64,000 bases of DNA from Parasediminibacterium sp051861445 (GTDB taxonomy: Bacteria; Bacteroidota; Bacteroidia; Chitinophagales; Chitinophagaceae): positions 62,001-126,000 of the forward strand of contig JBHYCS010000012.1 in assembly GCA_051861445.1 (NCBI GenBank), in the 5' to 3' direction. Shown piece after piece: positions 1 through 8,841 of this stretch. The notes beneath the pieces were generated by a model. It did no database searches and was not told the DNA's origin. It worked only from the letters and a program-made list of their open reading frames with translations. Numbering within the stretch: position 1 is the first letter of the stretch; each line of letters starts with the position of its first letter. Made by a program: the position numbers and the translations under genes.

Positions 1-1148
1 TTAACGACCGATTAAATGAGTGGCAATACAACGATAGTGCAGGCTATTCTTTACCTTTTAATCCTTCAGAACTACGATTGTTTAGCGTTACAAAAAGTAG
101 AGCCAACATTGATATTACTCGTTTAAGTGGATACATTCAAGATAACATTCAATTTAAAGATAGTAACAATATTGTTTTGCAAATTGGTGTTCGTTACAAT
201 TACAATAGTTTAAATAAAGAATTCTTGATTTCGCCACGAATGGGTTTTTCGTTTAAGCCTAAAAGATGGAGTAAAGATGTAATTATTAAAGCATCAGCAG
301 GTTTTTATCACCAACCTCCTTTTTATAGAGAATTAAGGCGTTACGATGGAACTGTAAACACACAAGTAAAAGCACAAAAAAGTTGGCAATTAAGTGGTGG
401 TATCGATTATAATTTTAAAATGTTTCAACGCCCTGCAAGAATTACTACAGAAGCTTACTATAAAAATATGTCGGATGTTGTGCCTTACGATGTTGATAAT
501 GTTCGTATTCGATATTTCGGCGAAAACAGGGCAAAAGCGTATGCCATAGGTATAGAAACAAGGTTGTATGGAGAATTGGTAAAAGATGCTGAAAGTTGGA
601 TAAGTTTTGGCATTATGCAAACAAAAGAACGCATCAATAACTTTAATTATTTCCAATATACCAATACAGCAGGTGAAATAATTACTGCAAATTCTACAGA
701 TCAAACAATTAAAGATAGTATTCAAAATACAATAGGTTATATACGAAGACCAACTGATCGTTTATTAACTTTTGGTATGTTTTTTCAAGATTACATGAGT
801 ACCAATAAAAACTTAAAGTTCTACATGAATGCTATTTACGGAAGTAATTTGCCTTACAATATTCCCAATAGTGTACGATACAGAAATGCATTACAAATAG
901 AATCGTATTTAAGAGTAGATATGGGTTTTAGTGCATTGTTATTAGATGGAGATAAAGCAACAAGAAGAAGTCATTCTCCATTTAGAAACGTAGAAAGTAT
1001 TTGGGCTAGCATTGAAGTATTTAACCTTATAGATAGAGCTAATACCATTAGTTATTTGTTAATCAAAGATTTTCAAAACAATACATTTACGATGCCCAAT
1101 CGTTTAACACCTAGATTGTTAAATGTAAAATTGGTGGTAAAATGGTAG
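1..1148 (+). CDS. TonB-dependent receptor, C-terminal beta-barrel (5' end outside window)
   Basis: The reading frame is open from base 3, so the gene enters from the left edge; 381 codons are visible. A TTG at 78 is an internal codon, not the start. The visible part consists of alternating amphipathic strands typical of an outer-membrane beta-barrel, with sequences such as SPRMGFSFKP, AEYYKNM-like turns and a C-terminal strand ending in the aromatic residue Trp (VVKW), the usual signal for barrel insertion. The N-terminal carboxypeptidase-like and plug domains expected for this family lie outside the window. Likely role: TonB-driven uptake of an unknown ligand across the outer membrane. It is followed by a hairpin at about 1208-1241. 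Confidence 0.85.
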   Translation, partial: NDRLNEWQYNDSAGYSLPFNPSELRLFSVTKSRANIDITRLSGYIQDNIQFKDSNNIVLQIGVRYNYNSLNKEFLISPRMGFSFKPKRWSKDVIIKASAGFYHQPPFYRELRRYDGTVNTQVKAQKSWQLSGGIDYNFKMFQRPARITTEAYYKNMSDVVPYDVDNVRIRYFGENRAKAYAIGIETRLYGELVKDAESWISFGIMQTKERINNFNYFQYTNTAGEIITANSTDQTIKDSIQNTIGYIRRPTDRLLTFGMFFQDYMSTNKNLKFYMNAIYGSNLPYNIPNSVRYRNALQIESYLRVDMGFSALLLDGDKATRRSHSPFRNVESIWASIEVFNLIDRANTISYLLIKDFQNNTFTMPNRLTPRLLNVKLVVKW

Positions 1149-1206
1149 AATGTTATGCTCATTTTGTCATCAATCAACAATAAAGTTTGTTTACATACAT
1201 TAATCA

Positions 1207-1242
1207 AAAGAGGCTACTCGTTTAAAAAGTAACCTCTTTTTT
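1207..1242 (+). terminator. Rho-independent terminator after the TonB receptor
   Basis: AAGAGG-C-TACT pairs with AGTAACCTCTT, with one mismatch in the stem, and a run of six T follows. It lies about 60 bases after the receptor stop codon. Confidence 0.6.
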
Positions 1243-1261
1243 CCAAGTAAAATCTTTTGAA

Positions 1262-1375
1262 CTAGTTGTTTACTTTAATAAGCGTTAACAGTAAAACAAT
1301 GGCTCCGTAAATTACAGCAACTAAAAAAGCACTTTTTACAGTTTTGTCAAAATGAGAATAGTGTTGTTTAGGCAT
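1262..1375 (-). CDS. Small single-pass membrane protein (37 aa), unknown function
   Basis: This is a short minus-strand ORF with an ATG at 1375 and a TAG at 1262. The product starts MPKQHYSHFDKTVKSAF, continues with a hydrophobic stretch of about 18 residues (roughly residues 16-33) and ends KVNN. That is one polar N-terminal segment followed by one transmembrane helix, with a positive charge just after the helix. It is the only plausible gene in the 355-base gap between the TonB receptor and the exonuclease. I do not recognise the family. Codon use looks like that of the neighbours. Small proteins of this shape are often accessory subunits of membrane complexes, but nothing nearby names a partner. 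It could be spurious. Confidence 0.45.
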   Translation of the reverse strand: MPKQHYSHFDKTVKSAFLVAVIYGAIVLLLTLIKVNN

Positions 1376-1503
1376 AAAAAATTATTATAGTGTGAAACAA
1401 TAAATATGGCTGGTTTTTCACCAAACGAATAGTGGAGTATATACTTAACGAGAGATTATTTTAAAAATTGTATTTTCAAACCCTCAATACTTAATTTTTT
1501 TTA

Positions 1504-2823
1504 ATGTTCGCAATTGTAGATATAGAAACAACGGGTGGTTATGCGGGTGCAAATAATATTACTGAAATTGCCATTGTGCTTCATAATGGTAAAGAAGTGG
1601 AGGGTAAATATTCTTCTTTGGTTAATCCTTGTATGCCTATACAAAAATATGTGCAATCGCTTACAGGTATTACAGATGCAATGGTTGCTAATGCACCTAA
1701 GTTTCAAGATTTGGCGGAAAATATTTACAACTTATTACAGAACAGAATTTTTGTAGCACACAATGTAAATTTCGATTACAGTTATGTTAAAAATGAATTA
1801 CAATTAGCAGGTTTTAATTTGGTTACGCCTAAACTTTGTACCATTCGTTTAACCAAAAAAATATTTCCAAACTTACCCAAATATGGTTTAGAAACGGTTT
1901 GTACAGAGCTGAATATAAAGGTTAAAAATAGGCATAGAGCGGCTGGAGACGCTTTAGCAACTGCTGAGTTATTTACTTTATTGGTTGAAAATGATCGTTC
2001 TGGAGAATTAGCCAGAATGTTAAAAAAAAAGCCTGAACAGTATCTTCCTCCCTTAGTTAATGAAGCTCAATTGGCTGCATTACCCAATACTTGTGGTGTT
2101 TATTATTTTTACAATCAACAACAAAAAGTGGTATACGTTGGTAAAGCAAAAAACATTAGAAAAAGAGTTATCTCTCATTTTACCAACAATACCGTAAAAC
2201 AGCAAAAGCATGGTTTTTTAAGAGAAGTAGTAAATATTACTTATCAAGAAACGGCATCTGAATTGGTGGCTAGTGTTCTTGAAAGTTTTGAGATAAAGCG
2301 TTTGTGGCCTGCATTTAACAAAAGCCAAAAATATTACGAGCATCAATACGGCATTTTTATGTTCGAAGATGCAAAAGGTTATTTCAGATTAGGTATTGAT
2401 AAAAATAAAAAGTTATTAAAACCCTTACAATCATTTAGTTTACGTACACATGCACAACAAACTTTATGGCAATGGACAAAGCAGTACAATTTACATCCTG
2501 CACTGTGTTTTTTAGATACAAGTAAAGTTTCGTTTACTGATTTACCATCTTTGCAACAGCACAATCAATCTATTCAAGAATTATTAACGGCTACTAAAAA
2601 CGAGCAAAAATCTTTCATTATTCCACAAGCAAATAACTATTGTCTTTTTGTAGAAAACGGTAAGTTTTATGGGATGGGTGTAATAGATGATATGAATGTG
2701 TTCAAGCATCCTGATAAACATGTGGTTAAGTCGTTGGTTACGCCTTATCCAGAAAATGAAGTGGTAAAGGGTTTGCTCTACAAATATGTACAGCAACATC
2801 CACAAAAAATTGTTTGGTTGTAA
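1504..2823 (+). CDS. DEDDh 3'-5' exonuclease / GIY-YIG nuclease fusion protein
   Basis: The 439-residue protein joins two nuclease domains. Residues 1-165 are a DnaQ-type exonuclease: Exo I VDIETTG with D6 and E8, Exo II NVNFDY with D91, and Exo III HRAAGDA with H144 and D149, which is the DEDDh pattern of Pol III epsilon. Residues about 195-275 are a GIY-YIG domain like the UvrC N-terminus and Cho: GVYYFY at 198, YVGKAKNIRKR from about 212, and the metal-binding Glu at about 260 in LESFEIKRL. The remaining 160 residues are unassigned. The combination suggests incision followed by trimming in DNA repair, but this is inferred from domains. RlmH follows 29 bases downstream on the same strand, so the two may share a transcript. 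Confidence 0.88.
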   Translation: MFAIVDIETTGGYAGANNITEIAIVLHNGKEVEGKYSSLVNPCMPIQKYVQSLTGITDAMVANAPKFQDLAENIYNLLQNRIFVAHNVNFDYSYVKNELQLAGFNLVTPKLCTIRLTKKIFPNLPKYGLETVCTELNIKVKNRHRAAGDALATAELFTLLVENDRSGELARMLKKKPEQYLPPLVNEAQLAALPNTCGVYYFYNQQQKVVYVGKAKNIRKRVISHFTNNTVKQQKHGFLREVVNITYQETASELVASVLESFEIKRLWPAFNKSQKYYEHQYGIFMFEDAKGYFRLGIDKNKKLLKPLQSFSLRTHAQQTLWQWTKQYNLHPALCFLDTSKVSFTDLPSLQQHNQSIQELLTATKNEQKSFIIPQANNYCLFVENGKFYGMGVIDDMNVFKHPDKHVVKSLVTPYPENEVVKGLLYKYVQQHPQKIVWL

Positions 2824-2852
2824 AGTAGCAAAGCATTTCTCAAAACATCACT

Positions 2853-3326
2853 ATGAAAATACTTTTGATTTCCGTAGGAAAACAACACGATAGTTACATT
2901 CAAACGGGTGTACAAGATTTTTCAAGTAGAATAAATAAATATTTTCCTTGTGATTGGTTGATTATTTCACCGCCCAAAAATGCGGCTAGTTTACCAGAAA
3001 ATGCTTTGAAAAAAGCAGAAGCACAGCTTATTTTATCCCAAATTCAAAAAGATGATTTTGTTGTTTTATTAGATGAAAAAGGAAAAAATATTAGTTCACC
3101 CGAATTATCAAATTTAATACAGCAACAAGCCAATCAAGCAACAAAACGCATTGTTTTTTTAATTGGTGGGGCTTTTGGTGTAGATGAATCTATTGTTAAA
3201 AAAGCAAATTTTACTTGGAGTTTGTCTAAACTCGTTTTCCCACACATGCTTGTTCGATTAATTCTTGCAGAACAAGTGTATAGAGCCTGTACAATTCTTA
3301 AAAACGAAAAATACCACCACATATAA
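2853..3326 (+). CDS. rlmH: 23S rRNA pseudouridine-1915 N3-methyltransferase RlmH
   Basis: A 157-residue SPOUT methyltransferase of the usual RlmH length (155-160). It methylates pseudouridine 1915 in helix 69 of 23S rRNA using S-adenosylmethionine. The SAM-binding knot is visible as FLIGGAFGVDESI (near residues 101-113) and the C-terminal signature as LSKLVFPHMLVRLILAEQVYRA in two blocks. The start MKILLISVGK is typical. It is probably cotranscribed with the exonuclease/GIY-YIG gene 29 bases upstream. Confidence 0.95.
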   Translation: MKILLISVGKQHDSYIQTGVQDFSSRINKYFPCDWLIISPPKNAASLPENALKKAEAQLILSQIQKDDFVVLLDEKGKNISSPELSNLIQQQANQATKRIVFLIGGAFGVDESIVKKANFTWSLSKLVFPHMLVRLILAEQVYRACTILKNEKYHHI

Positions 3327-3388
3327 GGCTTGTAAATAAATAAAATAGTAAAAAAGATTAGTATTAACTTTATGTTTTCTTTTTTGCT

Positions 3389-5131
3389 ATGAGAAAGAAA
3401 CTGCCCTTACTACTTATAAAAACTTTTTTTTCTATTGGGTTAATGGCTCAATACTATTTGCGTGGAGAAATTAAAGATGAAAAAGGGCGTTTATTACCGG
3501 GTGTAAAAATTAATCTTCATTCAAAAGGTCGTCTTCCGTTTTATAGTGGAAATACAGGAGCTTTCGGCTTACCAACTACTGTAAGAATAGATACGATTTC
3601 TTTATGGCTAGAAGGTTTTGAACCATTTAAACAAGCTGTTAACACTACAGAATACCAAGTTTTTACATTAAAAATGTTACCTGCAACAGCTAGTTTAATG
3701 AAAAACAGATTGGCATCTGCTACTAAAAACTTAGCAGCTATAGATCAATTGTCCATGTTTTCTTCTTTTGGTGAAAGCTACAGTTCTATTATCGAGAATA
3801 CCTTTATTGAAGCAAATGTGTATCCTGAAACAGGGTTTGCACTAAATATAGATAGGGCTTCGTACAGCAACATTCGAAGATTTATTAATAATGGAATGAA
3901 TATTCCAAGAGATGCAGTTCGTATCGAAGAAATGCTCAACTATTTTTCTTATAAAAGTCAACCTCAAAACAATACACCTCAATTTCTTTGCAACACAAAA
4001 GTTACCAATTGCCCTTGGAACAGTCAATCACAATTGTGTTACATAAATCTACAAGCACCCAAATTAAATTTAGATAGTATTCCTCCTAGTAATTTGGTTT
4101 TTTTAATTGACGTTTCAGGTTCTATGGACAAACCCAATCGTTTACCATTATTACAAGCAGGTTTTAAGCTATTAACTTCTAATTTAAGAGCTATTGATAC
4201 CATTTCTATTGTTACGTATGGTGGTGGTGTTGCTGTTCCTTTACCACCAACTGGTGGAAATGAAAAAGATAAAATAAATCAGGTAATCGATTCTTTATAT
4301 GCAGATGGTGATACACCGGGTGAAGGTGCTATTAGAACAGCTTATGCAGTAGCTAAACGAGCTTTTATAAGAAATGGAAACAATAGAGTAATTATTGCTA
4401 CTGATGGAGATTTTAATGTTGGTCAAACCAATGAAAAAGATTTGGAAGATTTAATTGTTTTTCAGCGATTGTCTGGCATTTATTTAACTTGTTTAGGTGT
4501 TGGAATGGGTAATTATAAAGACAGTAAATTAGAAACCTTAGCCAAAAAAGGAAATGGAAATTTTGCCTATTTAGATAATATTTACGAAGCCGAAAAAGTA
4601 TTGGTTACAGAATTTACCAAAACATTATACAGCGTAGCAAACGATGCGTATGCAAGTATTAATTTCAACCCACAAATTGTAAAAAAATACAGACTCATTG
4701 GGTTTGATAATAAAAAAGAAGCCATGACTGATACATCTAGCCAAATTGAAGGGGGTGAGGTTGGTAGTGGTCACAGCTTAATGGCCATTTTTGAAATTGA
4801 AACCGAAAACAATACAGTTAGTAACGCCAATGTTGCAAGTATTCATTTACAATATATTCAAGCAGCTACCAAACGAATAGTAAAACAACAATTTCAAGTG
4901 CCATATGCTGTAGAAGATATCATGCAAATAGAAAAACCATATCGATTTTCAACTGCTGTAGCAATGTTTGGTTCATTGGTAAAAGAATCTTTGTTTGCCA
5001 AAAAATACACATTTTCAGACGTAATTCAGTTGGCCAAATCTGCTTTAGAAGACAATAATTTTGCCCAGCAAGAATTTTTACAACTAGTACAAAAAGCCGA
5101 TAAAATTTATAATCACAAAAAGAAACGTTGA
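3389..5131 (+). CDS. VWA-domain surface protein (YfbK-like) with carboxypeptidase-regulatory N-terminus
   Basis: 580 residues. A signal peptide (MRKKLPLLLIKTFFSIGLMAQ, about residues 1-21) is followed by a CarboxypepD_reg-like beta-sandwich (about 24-95), a VWA-associated N-terminal region (about 125-225, with FALNIDRASYSNIRRFIN), a von Willebrand A domain with the MIDAS motif DVSGSMD near residue 240, and a C-terminal DUF3520-like region. This is the architecture of the YfbK/YfbL family in Bacteroidota, where it is exported and thought to bind ligands through a divalent metal; the ligand is unknown. A -7-like box TATGTTTT (3371-3378) lies 10 bases before the ATG. It is transcribed alone. Confidence 0.85.
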   Translation: MRKKLPLLLIKTFFSIGLMAQYYLRGEIKDEKGRLLPGVKINLHSKGRLPFYSGNTGAFGLPTTVRIDTISLWLEGFEPFKQAVNTTEYQVFTLKMLPATASLMKNRLASATKNLAAIDQLSMFSSFGESYSSIIENTFIEANVYPETGFALNIDRASYSNIRRFINNGMNIPRDAVRIEEMLNYFSYKSQPQNNTPQFLCNTKVTNCPWNSQSQLCYINLQAPKLNLDSIPPSNLVFLIDVSGSMDKPNRLPLLQAGFKLLTSNLRAIDTISIVTYGGGVAVPLPPTGGNEKDKINQVIDSLYADGDTPGEGAIRTAYAVAKRAFIRNGNNRVIIATDGDFNVGQTNEKDLEDLIVFQRLSGIYLTCLGVGMGNYKDSKLETLAKKGNGNFAYLDNIYEAEKVLVTEFTKTLYSVANDAYASINFNPQIVKKYRLIGFDNKKEAMTDTSSQIEGGEVGSGHSLMAIFEIETENNTVSNANVASIHLQYIQAATKRIVKQQFQVPYAVEDIMQIEKPYRFSTAVAMFGSLVKESLFAKKYTFSDVIQLAKSALEDNNFAQQEFLQLVQKADKIYNHKKKR

Positions 5132-5255
5132 TTCTAGTTGTTTCGTTTACAATTTCTTTACAATAGCGATTCGGTTTTGCTTTTTTTCGGTTAAAATCTA
5201 AACTTCTTTCCACAAATTGTGTATATCAAATAGTAAACATAAGCTTAGCTATTAA

Positions 5256-5263
5256 TAAATTTG
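5256..5263 (+). promoter_or_regulatory. -7 promoter box (TAAATTTG) upstream of phoH
   Basis: Exact match to the Bacteroidota -7 consensus TAnnTTTG, about 90 bases before the phoH start. No clear -33 TTTG was found at the standard distance. Confidence 0.45.
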
Positions 5264-5352
5264 AGAAAACGTGTTTTGTTTGTTTAGTGAATTATTCAAC
5301 CAAACACAATGTACAGTCTGTAATCATTTTTCAATCATAAAATATCAACGAA

Positions 5353-6336
5353 TTGACAGAAAAAATTATCAGTTTAGAAAGTGTAAATCCGATAGAATTT
5401 TTTGGTGTAAACAATGGAAAATTAGATTTATTGAAACGTAAATTTCCACTGCTGAAAATTTTATCTAGAGGCACTCAACTTAAAATTAGTGGAGCACCTG
5501 AACAAATAGATGCGGCCAAAGAAAAGATAGATTTAATATTGCAATATCTTGAACGAAATGGGCATTTGAGCGAAAACTATTTCGAACAAATTTTAGGTGG
5601 CGATGATGCTGAAACGGTAGATAATTTTGTTGAAAGAAACCCCAACGACATCTTGGTTTTTGGGCCAAACGGAAAAACGGTACGTGCAAGAACAGCCAAT
5701 CAAAAAAGAATGGTTGCAGCAGCCGATAAAAATGATATTGTTTTTGCAATTGGGCCAGCTGGTACAGGTAAAACCTACACTGCTGTGGCTCTAGCTGTTA
5801 GAGCATTAAAAAATAAAGTTGTTAAAAAAATTATTCTTACCAGACCAGCTGTTGAAGCAGGTGAAAGTTTAGGTTTTTTACCCGGTGATTTAAAAGAAAA
5901 AATTGATCCATATTTACGCCCTTTATACGATGCTTTAGATGATATGATTCCGGCCGATAAATTGGGTTATTACATGAGTACTCGTACTATTGAAATTGCT
6001 CCACTTGCGTACATGCGTGGACGAACTTTAGACAATGCATTTATCATTTTAGATGAAAGTCAGAACACCAACGATTTGCAGTTAAAAATGTTTTTAACAC
6101 GTATTGGTGCCAATGCAAAAGCCATTATTACAGGCGATCCTACACAAATAGATTTGCCACGAAATCAACGTAGTGGATTAGAAAAAGCAAGTAGAATTTT
6201 ACAAAATATAGATGGAATTGCACACATTCAATTAGATGAAGAAGATGTTGTAAGGCATCGCTTGGTAAAAGCCATTATTAAAGCTTACGACAGAGAACAC
6301 AAAATTGAAGAAGAACAATATCAAAATAGAAAATAA
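5353..6336 (+). CDS. phoH: PhoH-like ATPase
   Basis: 327 residues starting from TTG at 5353; the sequence MTEKIISLESVNP fits the family and no in-frame ATG lies nearby. An N-terminal KH-like region (about 15-60) precedes a P-loop ATPase domain. The Walker A motif GPAGTGKT is at residues 134-141, and Walker B is IILDESQN near residue 228. ITGDPTQIDLPRNQRSGL is the hallmark of PhoH proteins. PhoH-family ATPases are cytoplasmic, linked to RNA metabolism and ribosome maturation in work on YbeZ; the exact role here is inferred. It is monocistronic with its own terminator. Confidence 0.93.
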   Translation: MTEKIISLESVNPIEFFGVNNGKLDLLKRKFPLLKILSRGTQLKISGAPEQIDAAKEKIDLILQYLERNGHLSENYFEQILGGDDAETVDNFVERNPNDILVFGPNGKTVRARTANQKRMVAAADKNDIVFAIGPAGTGKTYTAVALAVRALKNKVVKKIILTRPAVEAGESLGFLPGDLKEKIDPYLRPLYDALDDMIPADKLGYYMSTRTIEIAPLAYMRGRTLDNAFIILDESQNTNDLQLKMFLTRIGANAKAIITGDPTQIDLPRNQRSGLEKASRILQNIDGIAHIQLDEEDVVRHRLVKAIIKAYDREHKIEEEQYQNRK

Positions 6337-6341
6337 AACAA

Positions 6342-6369
6342 TAAGGGTAACATAGGTTGCCCTTTTTAT
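6342..6369 (+). terminator. Terminator after phoH
   Basis: AAGGGTAAC pairs with GTTGCCCTT, including one G-T wobble, with a short loop and then TTTTTATTT directly after. Confidence 0.7.
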
Positions 6370-6528
6370 TTGCAAATAATCAATGCAAGAAATTTTCTTT
6401 AAGAAATTCCAAAAGCCAATAATTCTATAAACAGTTTAGGCTCCATAAAATTTATTTCTAAAAAATACGTTATAAGGTTTATTAGTAGGTTTTGTGCCCT
6501 AGTTCAGTACAAAAAATATCATTATACA

Positions 6529-7431
6529 ATGAAAAAAATCGTTTTATTTTCAACAGCATTTGCATTAATGGGTTGTGTAGCAAGTTTTGCACAAGTAAAA
6601 TCCACTACCACATATAAGCCAAGAGTTGCAAAAGTGCCAGGTGCTGGTACAAAATCGCCAGCTATTTATCCCAATCAAAAACCTATCAATAAAAATGTTG
6701 TGTATCAATATATCGATACTACATTTCCTGATAGTGAAAACCAATTTCCGCTTAATGGTAATGCAGGTATTGGTACAAAAGCACCACAAGCACCATTAGA
6801 AATTAAAAGAGGTGCAGGTGATACTAGAAAGAAAAATATTTTACTACAATTAAGTAATGTTTGGTCGCCAAATGGTCAAAACGAACCAACATTGATGTTT
6901 TCAAATGGCGATTTAAGCGATCCTAGCAATACCAGTTATTGGACAGTTGGTGCTAGAGTTTCTGGCGATAAAACCTTAAACACACCACAAACTTTTAAAA
7001 TTTGTTTTAAAGCACCAGGTGTAGATGTAGATCAAGAATATTTTTCTATTAATTCATACCAAGGAAAAGTAAAAATTGGCAATGTAAACGAATTGGTTGA
7101 TGGGTATAAATTATTTGTAGAAGAAGGAATTTTAACCGAAAAAGTAAAAATTGCTATTAAAAATTCAGATGATTGGTACGATCATGTATTTGCTCCAGAA
7201 TACAAACGTATGAGCTTACAAGATTTAGATAGTTTTATTAAACAATACAAACATTTACCAGATATTCCTACTACAGAAACTGTAATGAAAGAAGGTGTTG
7301 ATTTGGGTAAAATGAATGGCTTGTTGTTAAAGAAAATTGAAGAGTTAACACTTCATATGATTGATATGAAAAAAGAGTTAGATGCTACAAAAAAACAAGT
7401 TGAAGCATTATCTGTAAAAAAGAAAAAATAA
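6529..7431 (+). CDS. Exported protein with C-terminal tail-fibre-like coiled-coil module
   Basis: 300 residues with a signal peptide (MKKIVLFSTAFALMGCVASFAQ). The middle contains NAGIGTKAPQAPLEIKRG, a repeat-like motif common in Bacteroidota surface proteins that resemble tail fibres. From about residue 205 the conserved module WYDHVFAPEYKRMSLQDLD, then KHLPDIPT, MNGLLLKKIEELTLHMID and a Lys-rich coiled coil is found at the end of many such proteins. I know this module from related genomes but not a proven function; it may trimerise or act as an anchor. No T9SS sorting domain is visible. Likely on the cell surface or in the periplasm, and transcribed alone. Confidence 0.7.
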   Translation: MKKIVLFSTAFALMGCVASFAQVKSTTTYKPRVAKVPGAGTKSPAIYPNQKPINKNVVYQYIDTTFPDSENQFPLNGNAGIGTKAPQAPLEIKRGAGDTRKKNILLQLSNVWSPNGQNEPTLMFSNGDLSDPSNTSYWTVGARVSGDKTLNTPQTFKICFKAPGVDVDQEYFSINSYQGKVKIGNVNELVDGYKLFVEEGILTEKVKIAIKNSDDWYDHVFAPEYKRMSLQDLDSFIKQYKHLPDIPTTETVMKEGVDLGKMNGLLLKKIEELTLHMIDMKKELDATKKQVEALSVKKKK

Positions 7432-7451
7432 ATCCATTAATACAAAAGGTT

Positions 7452-7491
7452 AAAAGAGCCGTTCTTGCAAAAGAAGAACGGCTCTTTTCAT
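7452..7491 (+). terminator. Strong rho-independent terminator
   Basis: A perfect 15-bp stem: AAAAGAGCCGTTCTT (7452-7466) and AAGAACGGCTCTTTT (7474-7488), with a 7-base loop. Confidence 0.92.
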
Positions 7492-7582
7492 TTATTTAAC
7501 GCTTCTTCAAATTTTCTGTCATACAAGCAACCCAATTATAATTTATCTCGTAGTTATTACAAACAATAACTAAAACGAGATT

Positions 7583-8701
7583 ATGAAGAAACTTTCCACT
7601 TTTTTAGTAACAATTGCCGTAGCGGTAATGCTACAATCTGGTATTAAAGGCGTAAATTTTAGTTCTGTTCCACCAGAAGGATATACAGGTGCTTCAGGCG
7701 ATTACTGCAATAGTTGTCATGGCTCATTTGCCCTGAATTCTGGAGGAGGAGGCGTTTCTGTAACGGGTTTACCCACTTCTAGTTATGTGGCTGGTCAAGC
7801 GTATAACTTTACTTTAACCATAGCACATGGTGCCTCTGATAGAACAAGATGGGGCTTTTCTATAAAGGCTACTAATAATAGTGGTGCCGATGTTGGCACA
7901 TTTAGCACTACTAATAATAATGTGGCTTTAAATGGCTCGGAATTAAGCCACAACAATGCTGTTTCCACAGCAGCTACCAATTCATATACCTATCAAAACT
8001 TACGTTGGACAGCTCCAAATAATAATACCAATAATCCAGTTACTTTTTACTTTGTTGGTAATGCTGCTAATGGTGGTAGTGGTTCTTCTCTCGATTATAT
8101 TTATTCTTCTAGCTCAATTGTAGCATTACCTGTTGAATTAAAAAGTTTTCAAGCTACAGTTATAAACAACCAAGTTCAACTACAATGGCAAACTACTTCT
8201 GAAGTAAATGCTGCTCATTTTATTGTAGAAAAAAGTAATGATGGACAAGTTTTTACAGCCATTAGTAAAGTTGCTGCTGTTGGAAACAGTGCTGTGTTAC
8301 AAACCTATCAATTCACCGATAATCAACCTTCTTTTTTCAATAGAAACATTTTTTATAGACTTAAACAGGTTGATAAAGATGGCACTGTAAAATATTCTAA
8401 AACAGTAACTGCTGTAGTAATAGCTCAACAAAATTTTGTTGTAAACAAGTTGTTTCCAACCATTACTAAGCCAGGAAGCGTAGTATATGCTGATGTTTCT
8501 AGCAAAGAAAAAACCAATATTAGAATTGCCATTATAAATATTGCAGGTAAAACTTTGCAAGTAATACAACAAAATGTAGAAGCAGGCAACCAAAAAGTTT
8601 CGATTCAGTTAGATGCTAATTTACGAGCAGAAAAAGTGTGGGCAACTTTCACAGACAATAACGGTGGTAAACAAACAATTCCACTGCTATTAATGCCTTA
8701 G
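7583..8701 (+). CDS. Secreted protein with choice-of-anchor V-type domain and T9SS-type tail
   Basis: 372 residues. A signal peptide (about 1-20) is followed by GYTGASGDYCNSCHGS, which contains one CxxCH motif, the haem c-binding pattern, near residue 47. Residues about 55-180 form a beta-rich domain like the Bacteroidota choice-of-anchor V (reelin-like) domain, which commonly carries this Cys motif. LPVELKSFQATVINN begins a fibronectin-like spacer (about 183-275) that usually precedes a type A T9SS sorting domain. The last 85 residues resemble a divergent sorting domain, with KTLQVIQQNVEAGNQKVSIQ. Likely exported by T9SS and anchored or released at the surface. Whether the CxxCH binds haem is unknown. 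Confidence 0.72.
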   Translation: MKKLSTFLVTIAVAVMLQSGIKGVNFSSVPPEGYTGASGDYCNSCHGSFALNSGGGGVSVTGLPTSSYVAGQAYNFTLTIAHGASDRTRWGFSIKATNNSGADVGTFSTTNNNVALNGSELSHNNAVSTAATNSYTYQNLRWTAPNNNTNNPVTFYFVGNAANGGSGSSLDYIYSSSSIVALPVELKSFQATVINNQVQLQWQTTSEVNAAHFIVEKSNDGQVFTAISKVAAVGNSAVLQTYQFTDNQPSFFNRNIFYRLKQVDKDGTVKYSKTVTAVVIAQQNFVVNKLFPTITKPGSVVYADVSSKEKTNIRIAIINIAGKTLQVIQQNVEAGNQKVSIQLDANLRAEKVWATFTDNNGGKQTIPLLLMP

Positions 8702-8791
8702 TTTTTTGTGTAATCAGCTGTATATCAATATTCAGCTGCATTGGCGTCGCACTCTTGTACTACATATCTTTATGCAGCTTATTAAAACAGT

Positions 8792-8838
8792 AAACTTTCC
8801 CTCTAGCAATATTTGCAACAGAGGGAAAGTTTGTTTTT
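8792..8838 (+). terminator. Terminator between convergent genes
   Basis: A perfect 13-bp stem, AAACTTTCCCTCT (8792-8804) with AGAGGGAAAGTTT (8820-8832), a 15-base loop, and GTTTTTATTTT after it. It lies between the plus-strand secreted protein and the minus-strand DUF1569 gene and could serve both directions, although the minus-side T tract is weaker. Confidence 0.85.
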
Positions 8839-8841
8839 ATT

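Noticed and set aside
4920..5213. A 97-codon minus-strand ORF overlapping the end of the VWA gene
   Set aside because: It lies mostly inside a well-supported gene; its product has no domain and codon use fits the antisense frame.
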